Under the pieces are notes generated by a model. That model was not told the DNA's origin and did not search any database. It was given only the letters and a program-made list of their open reading frames with translations. A stretch of 64,000 nt of DNA from Keithomyces neogunnii. Its lineage: Eukaryota; Ascomycota; Sordariomycetes; Hypocreales; Clavicipitaceae. A program made the position numbers and the translations under genes. Location of the stretch: positions 2,914,001 through 2,978,000 of the forward strand of contig JAIOWQ010000002.1 in the NCBI GenBank assembly GCA_020975405.1. Reading direction: 5' to 3'. Below, piece after piece: positions 20,897-32,115 of this stretch; the first letter of the stretch is position 1, and every line of letters starts with the position of its first letter.

Positions 20897-22455
20897 CAAA
20901 CAGGGTCATCATGTCTTGCCGGAAGAAGCCCGCCCAATGCTTGGTCTGCTCATCAGGATTCAGCAGGTGCAGCGCGTTGCTCAGTGGGCGGGGGGGCGCG
21001 CAGATGTTAGTGCTCAGAGTATAGGCCACACATACCAACATTCCTGTCGAAGCGGTTGAAGCCACAGTGATGGAAATGCCGCGGATCCTCCAGCCCTGTC
21101 CAAGATGCTGTCAATCTTCTGCTGCATCACGACTTCTTTTGTGTCCAAGCGTGTGTAAGTGTTGTTGTATCCTTGACTGGTCTGTCGTGCCGACTATTAA
21201 TCCGTAGCGCCCAGGCACCCACGCGCCCACGCACCCATACGGAGTGGGTACTCGCAGCCGTCAAGGCAACCTGCCAGTAACACTTTTAGCGCTGTACAGC
21301 AACACTGTCAGAAATACCGTGAGAAACATTATTAGTAAACCTTTTATCTTCACAAGGGTTATATAATTAATTCTTAATTACTAGCCTAGGTTTTTAGCAG
21401 CTATGGAGCACTTAATACTAAAGGCTGCCTCTAATAAGATGCTCTAAAGTATAGAAAACTAGGTATCGCGATGCATTTTTATCAAGGCACTAGAGTCACA
21501 GCCATAGTTAAAATTGTGCACCACTGACCGAGCTCCTTGCCTGACGGTTGCGCATTCGATTTTTGGTCAGATGCAAGATGGCATGTTGTACTGGTATACA
21601 GGGGGGGGTCTTGCGACGAGACACTTAACCCCCTGCATTAACTGCGCTGTGGAGCTACGCGCAGCCGTTGGGCAGTCATCATCTGCGTGCCCACCATATC
21701 TGGAGACGGCTCGATTCCGTTCACAATGCTTGCGCCCTGAAAGGGTCGTGGTATTTCCGCTACCGCCTAACCACTGGTTCGCGGACCACGGGACTGGGGT
21801 TGCAACCGCCCGACACCACAGGGGGCGGGCGGGGGACATGGCCACTACCAAACAAGATGCCATAAAAGGGCTTCAAGATGCTGATCTGCTCTTCCGCCGG
21901 GAAAGACGGGAGGCGAGGCCGAGGAGCGGGTGGTCAGCATTGGCCAGCTAAAGTGCAAGCCTCTCGAAAGCCAGCGAATGCTATTCCTGCCCGCCAACGC
22001 TAAGCTCCCGTCCAGCCTGGCCAGTACTATTCCGAGGCGCACGAGATGCCCATCGACAGACAGCCCGCATCACGAGGCAGACGAATGGCTCCCAAGGGCC
22101 TGTGGGGACTCTGGACCGAAGTTGTTAGGGCGCACGATGCTCCAGTGGACCGTTTCGTTTCACCAGTCACGGAACTTGACGGAACTTCCCACACCCCCCC
22201 AGTGCCTCCTCCCGCGCACTAGCGGCAAACTTTAATCAACCAACTCCAGTTCGTCTTGCACATTTTCATCGTCACAACCGCGCTGCAACGTCTTGTTGCA
22301 GTAGCCTGGTGGTGGTCATGAAAGATGGATGGATTGACCGGCCAATTGCACCATCAGTTGGAAAACAACGGGGGCAGCCGTAACATTAAGCTGGGTGCTT
22401 GGCGCCGACTTCCATAAACGGCATAGCTTATCAGACGAGTGGACGCTGCAGTTAA
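20897..22455. other. gene-free spacer
   Basis: No gene recognised. About 21320-21470 is AT-rich with many TA steps and could be an old RIP relic. The open frame at 21514-21951 overlaps others on both strands and has no domain. Confidence 0.4.
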
Positions 22456-23112
22456 GGCTCTGATCCTATCTCTTCGACTGCTCTATGGTCAGTGGAGATG
22501 CCCTCGCCCCATAGAGCCCCTGTAAATCTTGGGTTACTGTAATGGTACGTTGATGTGTTTTCATTAGGCAAATATGTGGTTGTAGCTTTGTGTACCAGAA
22601 GATATCCTAGGGACTTCTATTACCAGCTACTTCCCTCATAACTCTAGGTACCCTTAACTTATTGCTATCTAATTGGTTAAAAGCCCTTATCACTACGTTC
22701 CCACTAACCTTAGAGCAGCCAAAGAGATAAGGTCGTGCTGAAATTCAGCAGCTGCGAAACGTGCACAAGGTGCATAATTTCTGGCGCTTTCCCATTTTTA
22801 GTAAGGTATCCACACGTAAAATTATGGAAGGGACCCACACCTTTCATAAAACACCAAGAATCCTTGTTCGCGATGTACCACGCTAGCCAGGGCCGCGTAG
22901 ATGCCTGCAAAAGGCATAGTTGCCAAGATTTCAGCACAGTTCTGCCCAAATTCCTGTGCTGAAATTAAGCAAATGAAACGTGCTTTTATTCAGCACCTGA
23001 ATTTCAGCACGTAAGTGGATACGGTACAAGGGAAATTCTCCACTGTAAATTAGTGGCGCATGTCACTTCCGTAGCGTGCTGAATTTCAGCACGACTTTAT
23101 AGGATCAGAGCC
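22456..23112. mobile_element. non-autonomous TIR element, PIF/Harbinger-like
   Basis: Perfect 14-bp terminal inverted repeats: GGCTCTGATCCTAT at 22456-22469 and ATAGGATCAGAGCC at 23099-23112. They are flanked by TAA on both sides (22453-22455 and 23113-23115), a 3-bp target duplication of the TWA type characteristic of PIF/Harbinger elements. The 657 bp between holds no transposase frame, so it is non-autonomous. The interior contains several near-palindromes around GTGCTGAA..TTCAGCAC, listed separately. It ends only about 50 bp from the stop codon of the APH-like gene, so it may lie in or next to that gene's 3' UTR. The assignment rests on TIR plus TSD length; the superfamily is inference. 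Confidence 0.75.
22734..23094. repeat. cluster of GTGCTGAA/TTCAGCAC near-palindromes
   Basis: GTGCTGAAATTCAG at 22735-22748 is the exact reverse complement of CTGAATTTCAGCAC at 22998-23011. A self-complementary copy, GTGCTGAATTTCAGCAC, lies at 23077-23093, and a partial one, GTGCTGAAATT, near 22957. All are inside the TIR element. They could be subterminal transposase-binding repeats, or the ends of a second element nested in the first. Confidence 0.7.
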
Positions 23113-23160
23113 TAATAAATCTCCGGCAAATCTTGATCCAAACTGCAGCCGGATCAAACT

Positions 23161-24816
23161 TTATTCCGCACGTCTTCCATAAGCCCGCCTCACATTGGTT
23201 ACGTAGTCTCGCCTATCCCCGAGCTTCTTCTCTATCAGGCCCGGAGAACCAAAGCCCCAGTACCAATGGAACACGTCGTCAAACACCTTGCGCTCAGGAT
23301 GCTCCTTGTTGAAGAGCGGCTGGATGTGCCTGTTGAACAGCGTGTACATGCCCTTTGGGACCCTGAGGGCGTGAAAGTACCAAAAGCTCCCTCGCGACCA
23401 AATGTCTCGCTGAAGCGGTACCTGGGTCGTGGTGCCGTTGCGCCTCCTCTCCTCGGCCTCGTAGATTGCCCAATATTCCTCCAGGATGGCCTCGTACTCG
23501 CTGATGGCGGCCTGGTCTACAAAACTGTCGATTGCCTTCCTTGACGAAAGCCACCATGGGGGTAGATGCATGGCCAGAGGCAGCGTATGCGCCCACTCTA
23601 GATCGATGACCGTCTGAATGTTCCAGTCCTCGTCGACAAAAATGTTTTGCTGGTGTAAATCTGTCAAGTGGAGGAAGAAGGGTCCGTCGCGGCACTCTGG
23701 GCGGACAAAGAGGTGCATTACAGCCCGCAGCGCCGTCAGCGCGGCGAGCTGCATCTTGCCGTCTTCCTCGTCGTGCATGGCATTGGGTTGGTGGCGAATC
23801 TTGTTGTCTTGTAGCGAGACAAGGTCCGAGAGGTAAGATTCGACCTGGGCGTACGTGCGGTCGCGCGGGATCCCCGAAGGTATGCCCTCATTCTCCAACA
23901 TCTGGAAATAGAGGCCAAGTGGCCGGTTGCACAGGCTAATCGATCCGTCTGGTTGGAGCTTCAAGGACCCAATGCGCGGCAGGGGAACCGCGCTCAGCGA
24001 GAGTGATATGCGCGCAAGGCTGTGGAATAGCCGTTGTCTGTATTTCTCGTCTTGGAAGTGATCTGGCCACGACCAGGCTAGCTTCTTGCCGCCTGCCTGG
24101 CTCATCAGGAGAAAGCCGGGGCCGATTGAGTGACCAACGGTCCGTTTGACATGATGGATAGGCACCGGGCGCCCGAGCAGTAAGCAAGCGAATCGTTTGC
24201 ACATCCACCAAGCCTTTTCCCAGAGAGGCGTGTGGAGTGCATGTGTGAACTGAGATGCGTGCACAGAAATGGTTAGCAACACGTCTTGCTGCCAAGTTGC
24301 ATCATTAGGGTTTACCGTTGACCCGTCAGGCAGTCCAAAGGCATGCAGCTCGGGGATTGGAATGTCGGGGCAATTTTGACGAAGCCATATATAAGTGGCA
24401 ATTTCGGTCCGGAGCTTCTCTTCCACATTACCCGGAAACTGTTCTTCGCCCAGTCGATATGGGAAAGGGATTCGCACAAAGACATTTCGAGTTGGCGAAA
24501 TACGAATCGGAAGAACAACGTTGAAAGAGCCCGACTTCCAGACCTCCCTGGCGCTGAGATGACAGGCCCGGATTCCTAGGTGGAATCGAACCGTTGCCTC
24601 AATGGCCTCTTTCTTGTCCTCGAGAGAGGTTAGGAATGCCTCCCGCAAGGCTGGGTAGCGCATTGGGACCAGGGCGTTGTCGTCATTGACCAGAGCATCT
24701 TGCAGCGATTTCGAGTCAGACGGGTCTGATGCGGAGAGGTTGGACTGATCCGACTCGGGCGGACCTGCCGGAGCTGGGTGATGAATTTCATCTTGTGGAA
24801 TCGCCAAGACTGGCAT
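23161..24816 (-). CDS. APH-like (aminoglycoside phosphotransferase fold) protein
   Basis: The frame is open throughout (551 codons), but a 66-bp in-frame intron is likely at 24315-24250 (GTAAAC donor, GCTAAC branch site, CTCAG acceptor). Its removal joins LPDGST to FTHALH, the continuous block expected in this family, and gives 529 aa. The kinase-like fold shows an N-lobe (SGSFNVVLPIRI; VFVRIPFPYRLG), then the catalytic loop HLTDLHQQNIFVDED (about 358-372) and the metal-binding IDLEW (about 380). The pattern is that of the large fungal APH family (phosphotransferase enzyme family), whose members phosphorylate small molecules or act as kinase-fold proteins of unknown substrate. Drug resistance should not be inferred. 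The N-terminal 50 residues are Ser/Asp-rich and probably disordered. The 3' end almost abuts the TIR element at 23112. Confidence 0.88.
   Translation of the reverse strand: MPVLAIPQDEIHHPAPAGPPESDQSNLSASDPSDSKSLQDALVNDDNALVPMRYPALREAFLTSLEDKKEAIEATVRFHLGIRACHLSAREVWKSGSFNVVLPIRISPTRNVFVRIPFPYRLGEEQFPGNVEEKLRTEIATYIWLRQNCPDIPIPELHAFGLPDGSTVNPNDATWQQDVLLTISVHASQFTHALHTPLWEKAWWMCKRFACLLLGRPVPIHHVKRTVGHSIGPGFLLMSQAGGKKLAWSWPDHFQDEKYRQRLFHSLARISLSLSAVPLPRIGSLKLQPDGSISLCNRPLGLYFQMLENEGIPSGIPRDRTYAQVESYLSDLVSLQDNKIRHQPNAMHDEEDGKMQLAALTALRAVMHLFVRPECRDGPFFLHLTDLHQQNIFVDEDWNIQTVIDLEWAHTLPLAMHLPPWWLSSRKAIDSFVDQAAISEYEAILEEYWAIYEAEERRRNGTTTQVPLQRDIWSRGSFWYFHALRVPKGMYTLFNRHIQPLFNKEHPERKVFDDVFHWYWGFGSPGLIEKKLGDRRDYVTNVRRAYGRRAE
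24250..24315 (-). other. probable in-frame intron of the APH-like gene
   Basis: GTAAAC...GCTAACC...CTCAG, 66 bp, a multiple of three without a stop codon, so it is easily missed by open-frame prediction. Retention would insert 22 residues in a conserved block of the N-lobe/linker region. Confidence 0.7.
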
Positions 24817-25701
24817 GACGCAGGCTCAGAAAGCTAGTGCTCCTCTTGCGGCATCGCCATGTTGTTGGGGAGGAAGTTGAGGTTTCGGCCAAATTAACCA
24901 ACCAGACGCGTTGGCAGCACTGCAGACGCGCGACCGGGCTGGGGTCAGCAGTTGTCAGCATGGCAGCGAATGGTGGCGGCGTGGATGCCTCGCCCAGGCT
25001 GCCATGCACCAAATGTAGCACCAGACCGGACAATATAGCGGTGCGAGCTGTCCGCGCAGCACACCAGCATCATCAACTCTCCAACCATCCAGCTCGCATG
25101 AAAAGCAGGGCGAAAACATGGCCTTTCCGCCAAGACTTGAATTGGCTTTTGCCATCCTCTTCCCGCGTCATGATTGGATCGGGTCGAACCACCAAGATAT
25201 AGTACAAGCTCCTTGCAAACGAGATTCTAGCTGTGGCCTTTGACCACCTATGCAAGCTGGCAGAGGAGCGAAACAAGAACCGGCAGCCTCGGCATCTGGC
25301 TCGAGTCACACAAGCATACATCATGGGCTTTTACCAGCACGAGAAATACTTTACCCTTGGATCTACATCTTGCACAGTTGGGTTCATGGGGGGCACCGGG
25401 GACGCAGAGGCCATGGGGCTCGTTGGTGGGAAAGGCTTTGTCTCGTGATGACAAGACTCATGACCCACGCGTCGGATAAAGTGCTTCAGCCCTGTGTCTT
25501 GTACAATGTGCAAAATGCCAATAATTTGATCCCTGGAAGCCAAACCGATTCTAAAAGAGAATGCCTATTTTACGTGTAGGGTGCCCATGCTGTACCACTG
25601 CCACGGCTCGGCGTTTCTTCCTCCATTCTACAATTGATCCTCATGCCCCCACTTCACGTTACCTTCCAGGTACTGCATGCACCTAGGCATTCTCGACTGC
25701 C
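24817..25701. other. gene-free spacer
   Basis: Promoter of the APH-like gene on the left and the 3' flank of DPS1 on the right. Several overlapping open frames at 25233-25579 lie in three frames and both strands, with no domain. Nothing else seen. Confidence 0.45.
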
Positions 25702-27535
25702 TCATGGCAGCAGTCTCTTTGGCGTGCGAGGATAATACGCCGCAAGGTGGACGCTTGGTAGTCCCAGAAGCCAGGCAACCACGCGATCAAGACCAATGCC
25801 GCCTCCACCATGCGGCGGCACTCCAACCTGTTGAAAGGTCGCCACGTACTCCTTGATGCCGGCGCTTTTCGGGTCAACACCCTTGGCGCGGATGCGCCCC
25901 TCGAGCTCAACTGGGTCGTGAGTTCGTTGGCCGCCGGAGAGCACCTCCTGCCCACGAAGGAACATGTCAAAGGCATTTGTCACACGAACGCCCTCTCCTA
26001 CCGTAGTGCCGTCGTCGTCAACCTTGGCATAGAATGGTCGCGCCGTCTCGGGGAACTTGTCAACGACGTAAAAGTCCGTCTTGTACTTGGTGCGAACGAG
26101 CTGGCCAAGGGCCTTCTCTTGGGGGGTGCTCATGTCTTCATCGTCCCGTACGTTTGAGAACTCGGGGGGCCCTTCCTCTCGTAAAAGCTTCTGTGCCTCG
26201 GCAAAGGTTAAGCGGACTTCTTTGCCTGCCTCGGGAAGAAGGAGAGGTTCGGAATGGTAGACGGATCGGACCGTTTCAATTTCGTCGGCGCATCGCTCTG
26301 TGTTGGGGGCAAAGCCAGTTAGAACATGCACACCAAGACGTCCCTTCTTGGAAGAATCTCGGCAACTTCTAGGTGGGTGAATGCTGACCTTGGACTCCAC
26401 GGAAGATGTGCAACAGCACACCCTCCAGAGCGTAGAGAACCTCGGTGTAGGAATCCTTGATTTCCATCTCAAGATCAAGCCCGGTAAACTCGGTCATGTG
26501 CCTCGGCGTGTTGGAGTTTTCGGCCCTGAAAACGGGGCCTATGCTGAAGACACGCTCCCTGCCTCCTGCAATCTCGAACTGTTTGTAGAATTGGGGTGAT
26601 TGGGCGAGAAAGGCCTCCTCGCCAAAGTACGGGAGCCGAAAGACATTTCCGCCGCCCTCGGACGCTGCGCCGATGAGGCAGGGCGGTTCAAATTCCTTGA
26701 AACCGCGGGATTCGAGGTATGAGCGAAAGAGCCTCTTGACTTGGATGCGGATATCCTGTGGCGTGTTAATGAGTGCCCAGGTCATGATCAATCACCAACG
26801 CCGACGTACCGCAATGGCTTGCTGGACAGGGGCGCGCTTGTGCATGGCAATGTTGTCGAGATGGGTGAGCATGCTTGCGGCCGGCGCCGCGCCCTCGGCA
26901 GCGACTTGGGCAGCTTTCCCGGCGTCAGCATCTCCCACCTGGTCACTCTCGTCGCTAAAATTGACAATGGGCTGGCTTGCGGTCGCTATGGTCATGCCAA
27001 GTACGGCCGGGGCCGGGGCGAGCACGAAGCACTTTGTGATGTGAAGCTCGAATCCCGAGACTCGGCAGCTCTTGACGGGCTCGAGGGGTTGCTTCACCTT
27101 GGCCTCAACCGCCACGAAGCTCTCGGGGTTGATGCTGGCTACCCATTTGACCATGCGTCGACTGACGAGGGGCTCCTCCTCAGAGGCCATGATGACGCCC
27201 TGGATGTCCCAGTTGCCCCCCTTGCGGAGCTCAACAAAGCCCATCTTGGCGCTCTGCACGCGAGACTTTTGAAGCCACGCGCGCACGACGACCGTCTTTC
27301 CATTGTAGGACTCGTCAATGGCACCGATTTCGACCGGTTGGGCGTCCCGACTAAAGGCCGAGGTCGTGGTCTGCCTGTTCCCGTAGTTGTCTTTGGCGGG
27401 GTCGTCCTCGAGATTGGTGGCGGCGACGGCGGCGGCGAGTTCGGCAGCACGCTGGGCTTTCAAGGCCTCCTTCTTGGCCTTGGCCTCGGCCTTTTTGGCG
27501 CCCTTCTTTGACGTCGGAGCGCTCGACTCTTCCAT
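25702..27535 (-). CDS. DPS1: cytosolic aspartyl-tRNA synthetase
   Basis: Three exons, 27535-26810, 26755-26389 and 26297-25702 (introns of 54 and 91 bp, both GT..AG), giving 562 aa, close to the 557 of yeast Dps1. It charges tRNA-Asp with aspartate in the cytosol. The lysine/alanine-rich N-terminal helix (KKGAKKAEAKAKKEA, residues 10-24) is the eukaryote-type tRNA-binding extension. The OB-fold anticodon-binding domain follows (VVVRAWLQKSR; FVELRKGGNWDIQGV). The class II catalytic domain has motif 1 around RSYLESRGFKEFEPP, motif 2 FRAENSNTPRHMTEF and motif 3 GGGIGLDRVV near the C-terminus, which ends PRTPKRLLP. No signal for mitochondria is visible. Yeast keeps a separate mitochondrial enzyme, and I take this as the cytosolic one. 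Confidence 0.95.
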
Positions 27536-28013
27536 GATTGCTGGTGTTTGTCGTGATTGGTGACGACTCGGGGCAATGCACGGGAAAAAAAAAAAAAGTC
27601 GTGGGGTTGAGGCAGTGGAGGGGTAGTAAGGAGGGGGCGGGGTGATTAGGCCACGTGACTGCGCAGGGCGTTGATGACGTCGGACGTTTCATGAGTGCCG
27701 CTTCGTCTGTGTTGACGTCGACTTGAGAGGGGAAAAGGATCTGGAACTACATGTTTGACCATGGTGCGCCAGCCAAAATCCGCGGGGATAAAGGAAACGT
27801 CTGTACCGGCCATATGGATATGCACGTGAGTCGCGGCCATGCAAGACCTGATCTCCGAAGGCGCTAATCAACTGTGTAAACAAAGAGCGCGGGCACGATT
27901 GGGACCAATGTATACTGCGATGATGAAGTAGAGTTAATTTGGCTCTGCCTCGACGTCCAAGAGTCCACTGAGTGTAAGCTATATCACTATATCAGGCTTA
28001 TAGAGCTCTCATC
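27536..28013. other. DPS1 promoter and convergent flank
   Basis: Upstream region of DPS1. It contains a homopolymer A run (about 27584-27597), a CACGTG E-box at 27651-27656 and TGACGTC-like motifs near 27673 and 27713, the latter resembling CRE/ATF sites. No gene. Confidence 0.4.
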
Positions 28014-28870
28014 TTATTCCCAAACCACCAAGAGCCGCCATCGCTTCGGCATGAGCTGTCCTGAACCACGCTCGTATGCAGCTGGCTGCATTGCCGTGTT
28101 GCGTGCTGGAGGCCCAACGCTTCTTTGGTCGCCCGTGCTGCCTCCTGCGTTGTCGACATGACCGGCCAGCATCAACCTTTGGTTCCTCCATCGAGCCGTC
28201 GCGACGCAGCATGAGCAGCCGCAAGCCTTCGAAACCGCAGCCCCATCACTTTCAGCCTCAATTTTGGCGCGTACCTTAGTTATGTGGCGAGCCAAATCCG
28301 GGTCGCACTTTTCACAGTAACAGTCCCTGTCGCCTTCTTGATGCTCCTTTCCCCCCCTGTTGCGGAAGAATTCAACAAAAGAGTTCAGAGCGCTGTTCCA
28401 GGTCGCCAACGCAAGATTCTTGTCCTCTACAAATGCTCCAAAAGCCCAATAGACAGCTTGGTCTAAACGTCGACTGCGTAGCCCAAACTCCAGTAGTGTA
28501 CGGAGGATGTGGTTAACAAGGCGCTCAGCAGTCTGTGTTTCCGAATGAATTTTGCAAAGGTGCCAAATAATGTCCTGGGGTAAAAAGAATTTTAGTTGAT
28601 ACCTGACCTCTGGCAGGGCAGCAAGTTTCACTGAGACGGCCATGTAAGTACGGCTCCTCGAATAGAATAAGATTACTTACTTGCCCCGAACATGTAGCTG
28701 AAACCAAACATGCTCTGCATCCTGCTTCTTTCATTGTCGGCCAGACCTACATAATACTGCAGAATGCTGAAAAAGGGGTCCGGTGTGTAACGCATGTCCC
28801 CCTCCATCTTGCCAGATTGGTCGGATTTTCGTGGTGCGGTGTAATCCACCAAAAGCATGGGCTGCGCCAT
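28014..28870 (-). CDS. uncharacterised fungal protein, Cys-rich C-terminal part
   Basis: Two exons, 28870-28681 and 28630-28014, with a 50-bp intron (GTAAGT..TCAG), giving 268 aa. The start MAQPMLLVDYTAP is well placed. The N-terminal block (YTPDPFFSILQYYVGLADNERSRM) and central helical part (QDIIWHLCKIHSETQTAERLVNH; AVYWAFGAFVEDKNLALATW) look like a folded all-alpha domain of about 160 residues. A CYCEKCDP motif (about 168-175) and CGCSCC (about 203-208) follow and could bind zinc. The last 60 residues are compositionally odd and may reflect a missed intron or frame change near 28240, so the C-terminus is less certain. No family or function recognised. Confidence 0.7.
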
Positions 28871-31542
28871 TGTGGGCTAGCTGCTGGATGACGGATAAAA
28901 GGTAGGAAGAGTATTGGCGTCAAGAATGAAACAAAATCCGAGGTACAAGGGCAATTAAAAAGGTTGATTTCAGCCGAGTAGGCCAGATAAAGCGCTGATG
29001 ATGATGGGAGTGTTGTCGTCTTTTTCTCCAATCGTGGCACGCAGGCGGTTCCTAGACAGTGGCTTATGCAGGTGGTCTGAATGAGGTCATGGGAAGTTTT
29101 TTGGGGAGGAGATGGAAAGAAGGACGACTTATATATTATTTTGACAGCCTGTGTTGGGCGGGAACTTGGATAGACAGTAATGGATACAAGATGGACAGGA
29201 GCATGGTATGCGAACAAAATGACCAAGAAATGTCTGTCAAGGCGACAACTTGAGACGATCAAAGCAGGTATATCACGGACGCTAGCAACCAACAAATGCG
29301 ACAGCTTTGGAAACCAAGGCCTATACTCGGCTTAAGCAAGAAGCTAGTCCGCCGCCAACTGCACCCATGCCGGCACACGCTGTCATGATAGTCACGCCGG
29401 GGGTTGCTGTTTCTCCTCGGTTTTTGACATGGAATATTTCCCACACGTGGCCTCGACAAACGTGAGAGTGAGAGGCCTTTTCAGCGCATGTTCCTCGCAA
29501 CCAATGTAGAGTAGCCCCCAAACAGCAGATGCTTGAAATCTTGTTCGAGCCAGGTAATAACGCCAACAGCTACAGACTGCATACGCTGTCAGCTGTGTGC
29601 ATTATCCAACGCCGGGTATATAATCACGTCAATCTAGACAAGTAATAAACAGACGGCAATTACGGACCCGGCTGATGCATTCTCAATCTGAGGCCGTCTT
29701 CCGGCCAGAATCTATCGTGTAGATACGCCGAGTCCAGCATACCCTTGGAAACGCTGACTTTCTTATACAACAGTCGCTTTCTTTGAGTTGCACCGTTGTT
29801 TGCGCCCCGTGAGGCTCAGGTTTAGCATCTTTGAGGAAACCATGTTTGAAAGGGGCTGGCTGTCGTCTCCTTGAGCTTGAGGCGAACAGACATGCATCTT
29901 TTCAGAAGCGACGGCAGACAAACGAGAATGCGGTTGAGTGTGTGCCTATGCTGTGGTTTTCCTTGTGCGCGGAACTGAATAAACTATTGCGCACGTCCTT
30001 TCTGGATAGGCTCGGGTTGCGACGAAGCGATGACATTATGAAAGGAGAATACGAAAAGCCTGGGTACCTGCCAGCGGCTCGGAGCAGCCTGGTAAGGCGC
30101 TGGGGTGTTCAAAGGTTAACAGAGAGGAGTATCCGGGCACTCAAGACTGGGACATTGGCAAAACATCAAGCACCCAACGACTCTATCGACTGAAGGACAG
30201 GAGCCCGCCGGTAAGCGGCCATGGACATGAGCTTCAAGTATTCAAGTAGGCCAGCTGGCCACGTTATTGTCATGCTGTTATTACGTTGCGGCGTGGGCGC
30301 CTTCAGGGCCCGTTGTCAAAGACGCATAATGATTGTGTGTGAAGCCCAGCCACGGGAGATCCTCAACAAGAGAGAGAGAGGGGGGGTTTATTGTGAGAAC
30401 GAGCCAAAGTACAAGACAAAATGGGTGGCAAAGGATAAGCAAATGGGTTCAACAAGTATGCGAAACGGGATGGGAACTTTACTTTTATCAACATGCTGAA
30501 TCCTCGCCACATCATGTCCCATCAAGGCGCCCAGTATGACCTTGACACAGCAGCCCAATCTTGACCACACGACGGGTATTCGTTCCAGACAGGGTTCGGT
30601 GACAGTTTGCTCGACATTCAAGCCCCGACTGCCGGCGGGAGATGCAAGACTGCATTGCATGGTGCTCAAAGGAGACAAAGGATCAGCCACTGCGCCGCCG
30701 ACAGAAACAGCTGAACGGGTCAGTCACTGCACCCGGCGCCTCGTCAGCGCCTGTTCGGGCCATGTCCAAACGTACCAGACAGTGCACCCGACTCTCTCCT
30801 TCACCTGCAACCAGTCACCAAGGAAAAGAGCCGGGCCCCGTGAAAGGGACATCCCTTGGGCTTTTTCCCATGCCTCCAGCACACCACGTGCCAACATGCC
30901 GGTCACAGATTACAGATTACCTGTGACAACTCGGTCGAAACAGCTCTTTGTGTGTGCACGCAGACGGGCGGGTGTGAACCTGGCCAAAGGAACCTGCTGT
31001 TGCAAACCAGGCGTTCAAGACTTGACTCGAGACACGTCTAGCGCAGTTCCGCAGAATCGGCAATGGCAGTGCTCCGTCTCTCTCGCAAGCACTGTCGTCG
31101 GCCAGTCGCTTGGATCCGGGTCACTTGCTCCCGCGCTGTGAAGGGACAATGAAGCAGGCCGAGAGCCACGGCCGCGCCTGACATTCACTATAAGAACGTC
31201 CCCGAAACCCATTTGATGCGTCCGGATTGCGCGCTCAGCAGTGACAGAAAGGCGCAGCGCAGCGCACACGTGGCTTCACGGGCTTGCAGACCAAAACGTT
31301 GTCAACCGGGTCACTTCCTCGCTTGTCTTCACCAGCCTCATGGCACCTCACCCAACCCGGCGGCGCAGATCGTGAATAATACATGTAGCAGTGTACACTC
31401 ATTTTGCACTTCTGCGACTGCCGAAAATGTCTATATAATAAACAACCCCTGCGGCCGCCCTTCCCTCCAGCCGTAGCATGCATGTAGCCCACGCGCAAGT
31501 CTCTTCGGCCCCTGACACAAACCGCGCACTCGAACCGACAAC
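28871..31542. other. long gene-free spacer (2.7 kb)
   Basis: No gene supported. Open frames at 29831-30193, 30388-31141 and 31235-31549 overlap heavily on both strands without motifs. A TATA-like element at its right end is listed separately. Confidence 0.45.
31432..31439 (+). promoter_or_regulatory. TATA-like element
   Basis: TATATAAT lies about 105 bp upstream of the ATG at 31543, a usual distance for a fungal TATA box with a short 5' leader. Confidence 0.45.
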
Positions 31543-32115
31543 ATGCCACGCGAGCCTTTGCTTCCTAGCATAAAGACCATTACAGAAAAATGTTGTGATT
31601 CCTTTGATCGAATCAGCGAGACCTCGGATCCCCAGGGGCTTCAAACCATGATATTTTCCTTGGACGAGTACACCGACGACGCTGCCAACCAATACACGCT
31701 TCGTTCTCGTAGCTTTGCACAACTCCATCGGCAATTCACCATATGGACAATCATGTCAAAGGCAAAGGTGCTCTCAGATGTCGACGCAGTTGGTCATTAT
31801 CCATGGCAACAGAAATGGATTTCCAACTTCTCCTTTGTGCTTGAAACTCTGAGGACCATTCTGAAGAGCCTGGCAACCCGTGAGTTTGACCTGTTTTATC
31901 GCGTCCTCGTCCGCATTCGCCTGTCCTCTCGAGACTCGTGCTAACTCATTTCCCCCCTCGCCGTTTGAATAGTCGACCCCGGAGTCAAAGCCTCGGGCAT
32001 CTGCCCCATTCCCGATTCGCTGCCCAGGGAGATGTCGGAGAGGAGCATCAAGTGCGCGACATTGCAGCTTCAGAATTCTATCCAAGATTTGGAGGACTTG
32101 CAACTCGGTTACTGA
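31543..32115 (+). CDS. small uncharacterised protein
   Basis: Two exons, 31543-31879 and 31973-32115, with a 93-bp intron (GTGAGT donor, GCTAAC branch site, ATAG acceptor), giving 159 aa. The phase joins ILKSLAT to LDPGVKASGICP. The composition is soluble and helical (FAQLHRQFTIWTIMSKAKVL; FVLETLRTILKSL), ending in a Gln/Leu-rich helix (LQLQNSIQDLEDLQLGY). There is no signal peptide or membrane helix. No family recognised. The spliced frame, TATA element and branch site support a real gene over the longer unspliced frames nearby. Confidence 0.68.

Noticed and set aside
17356..24816. A biosynthetic gene cluster linking the zinc-finger protein, membrane protein and APH-like enzyme.
   Set aside because: No backbone enzyme, oxidoreductase set or transporter is present, spacers are long, and a transposon lies between.
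30388..31141. Open frames of 100 and 201 codons on opposite strands.
   Set aside because: Composition is GC-driven, no motif is recognisable, and they exclude each other. Treated as chance.
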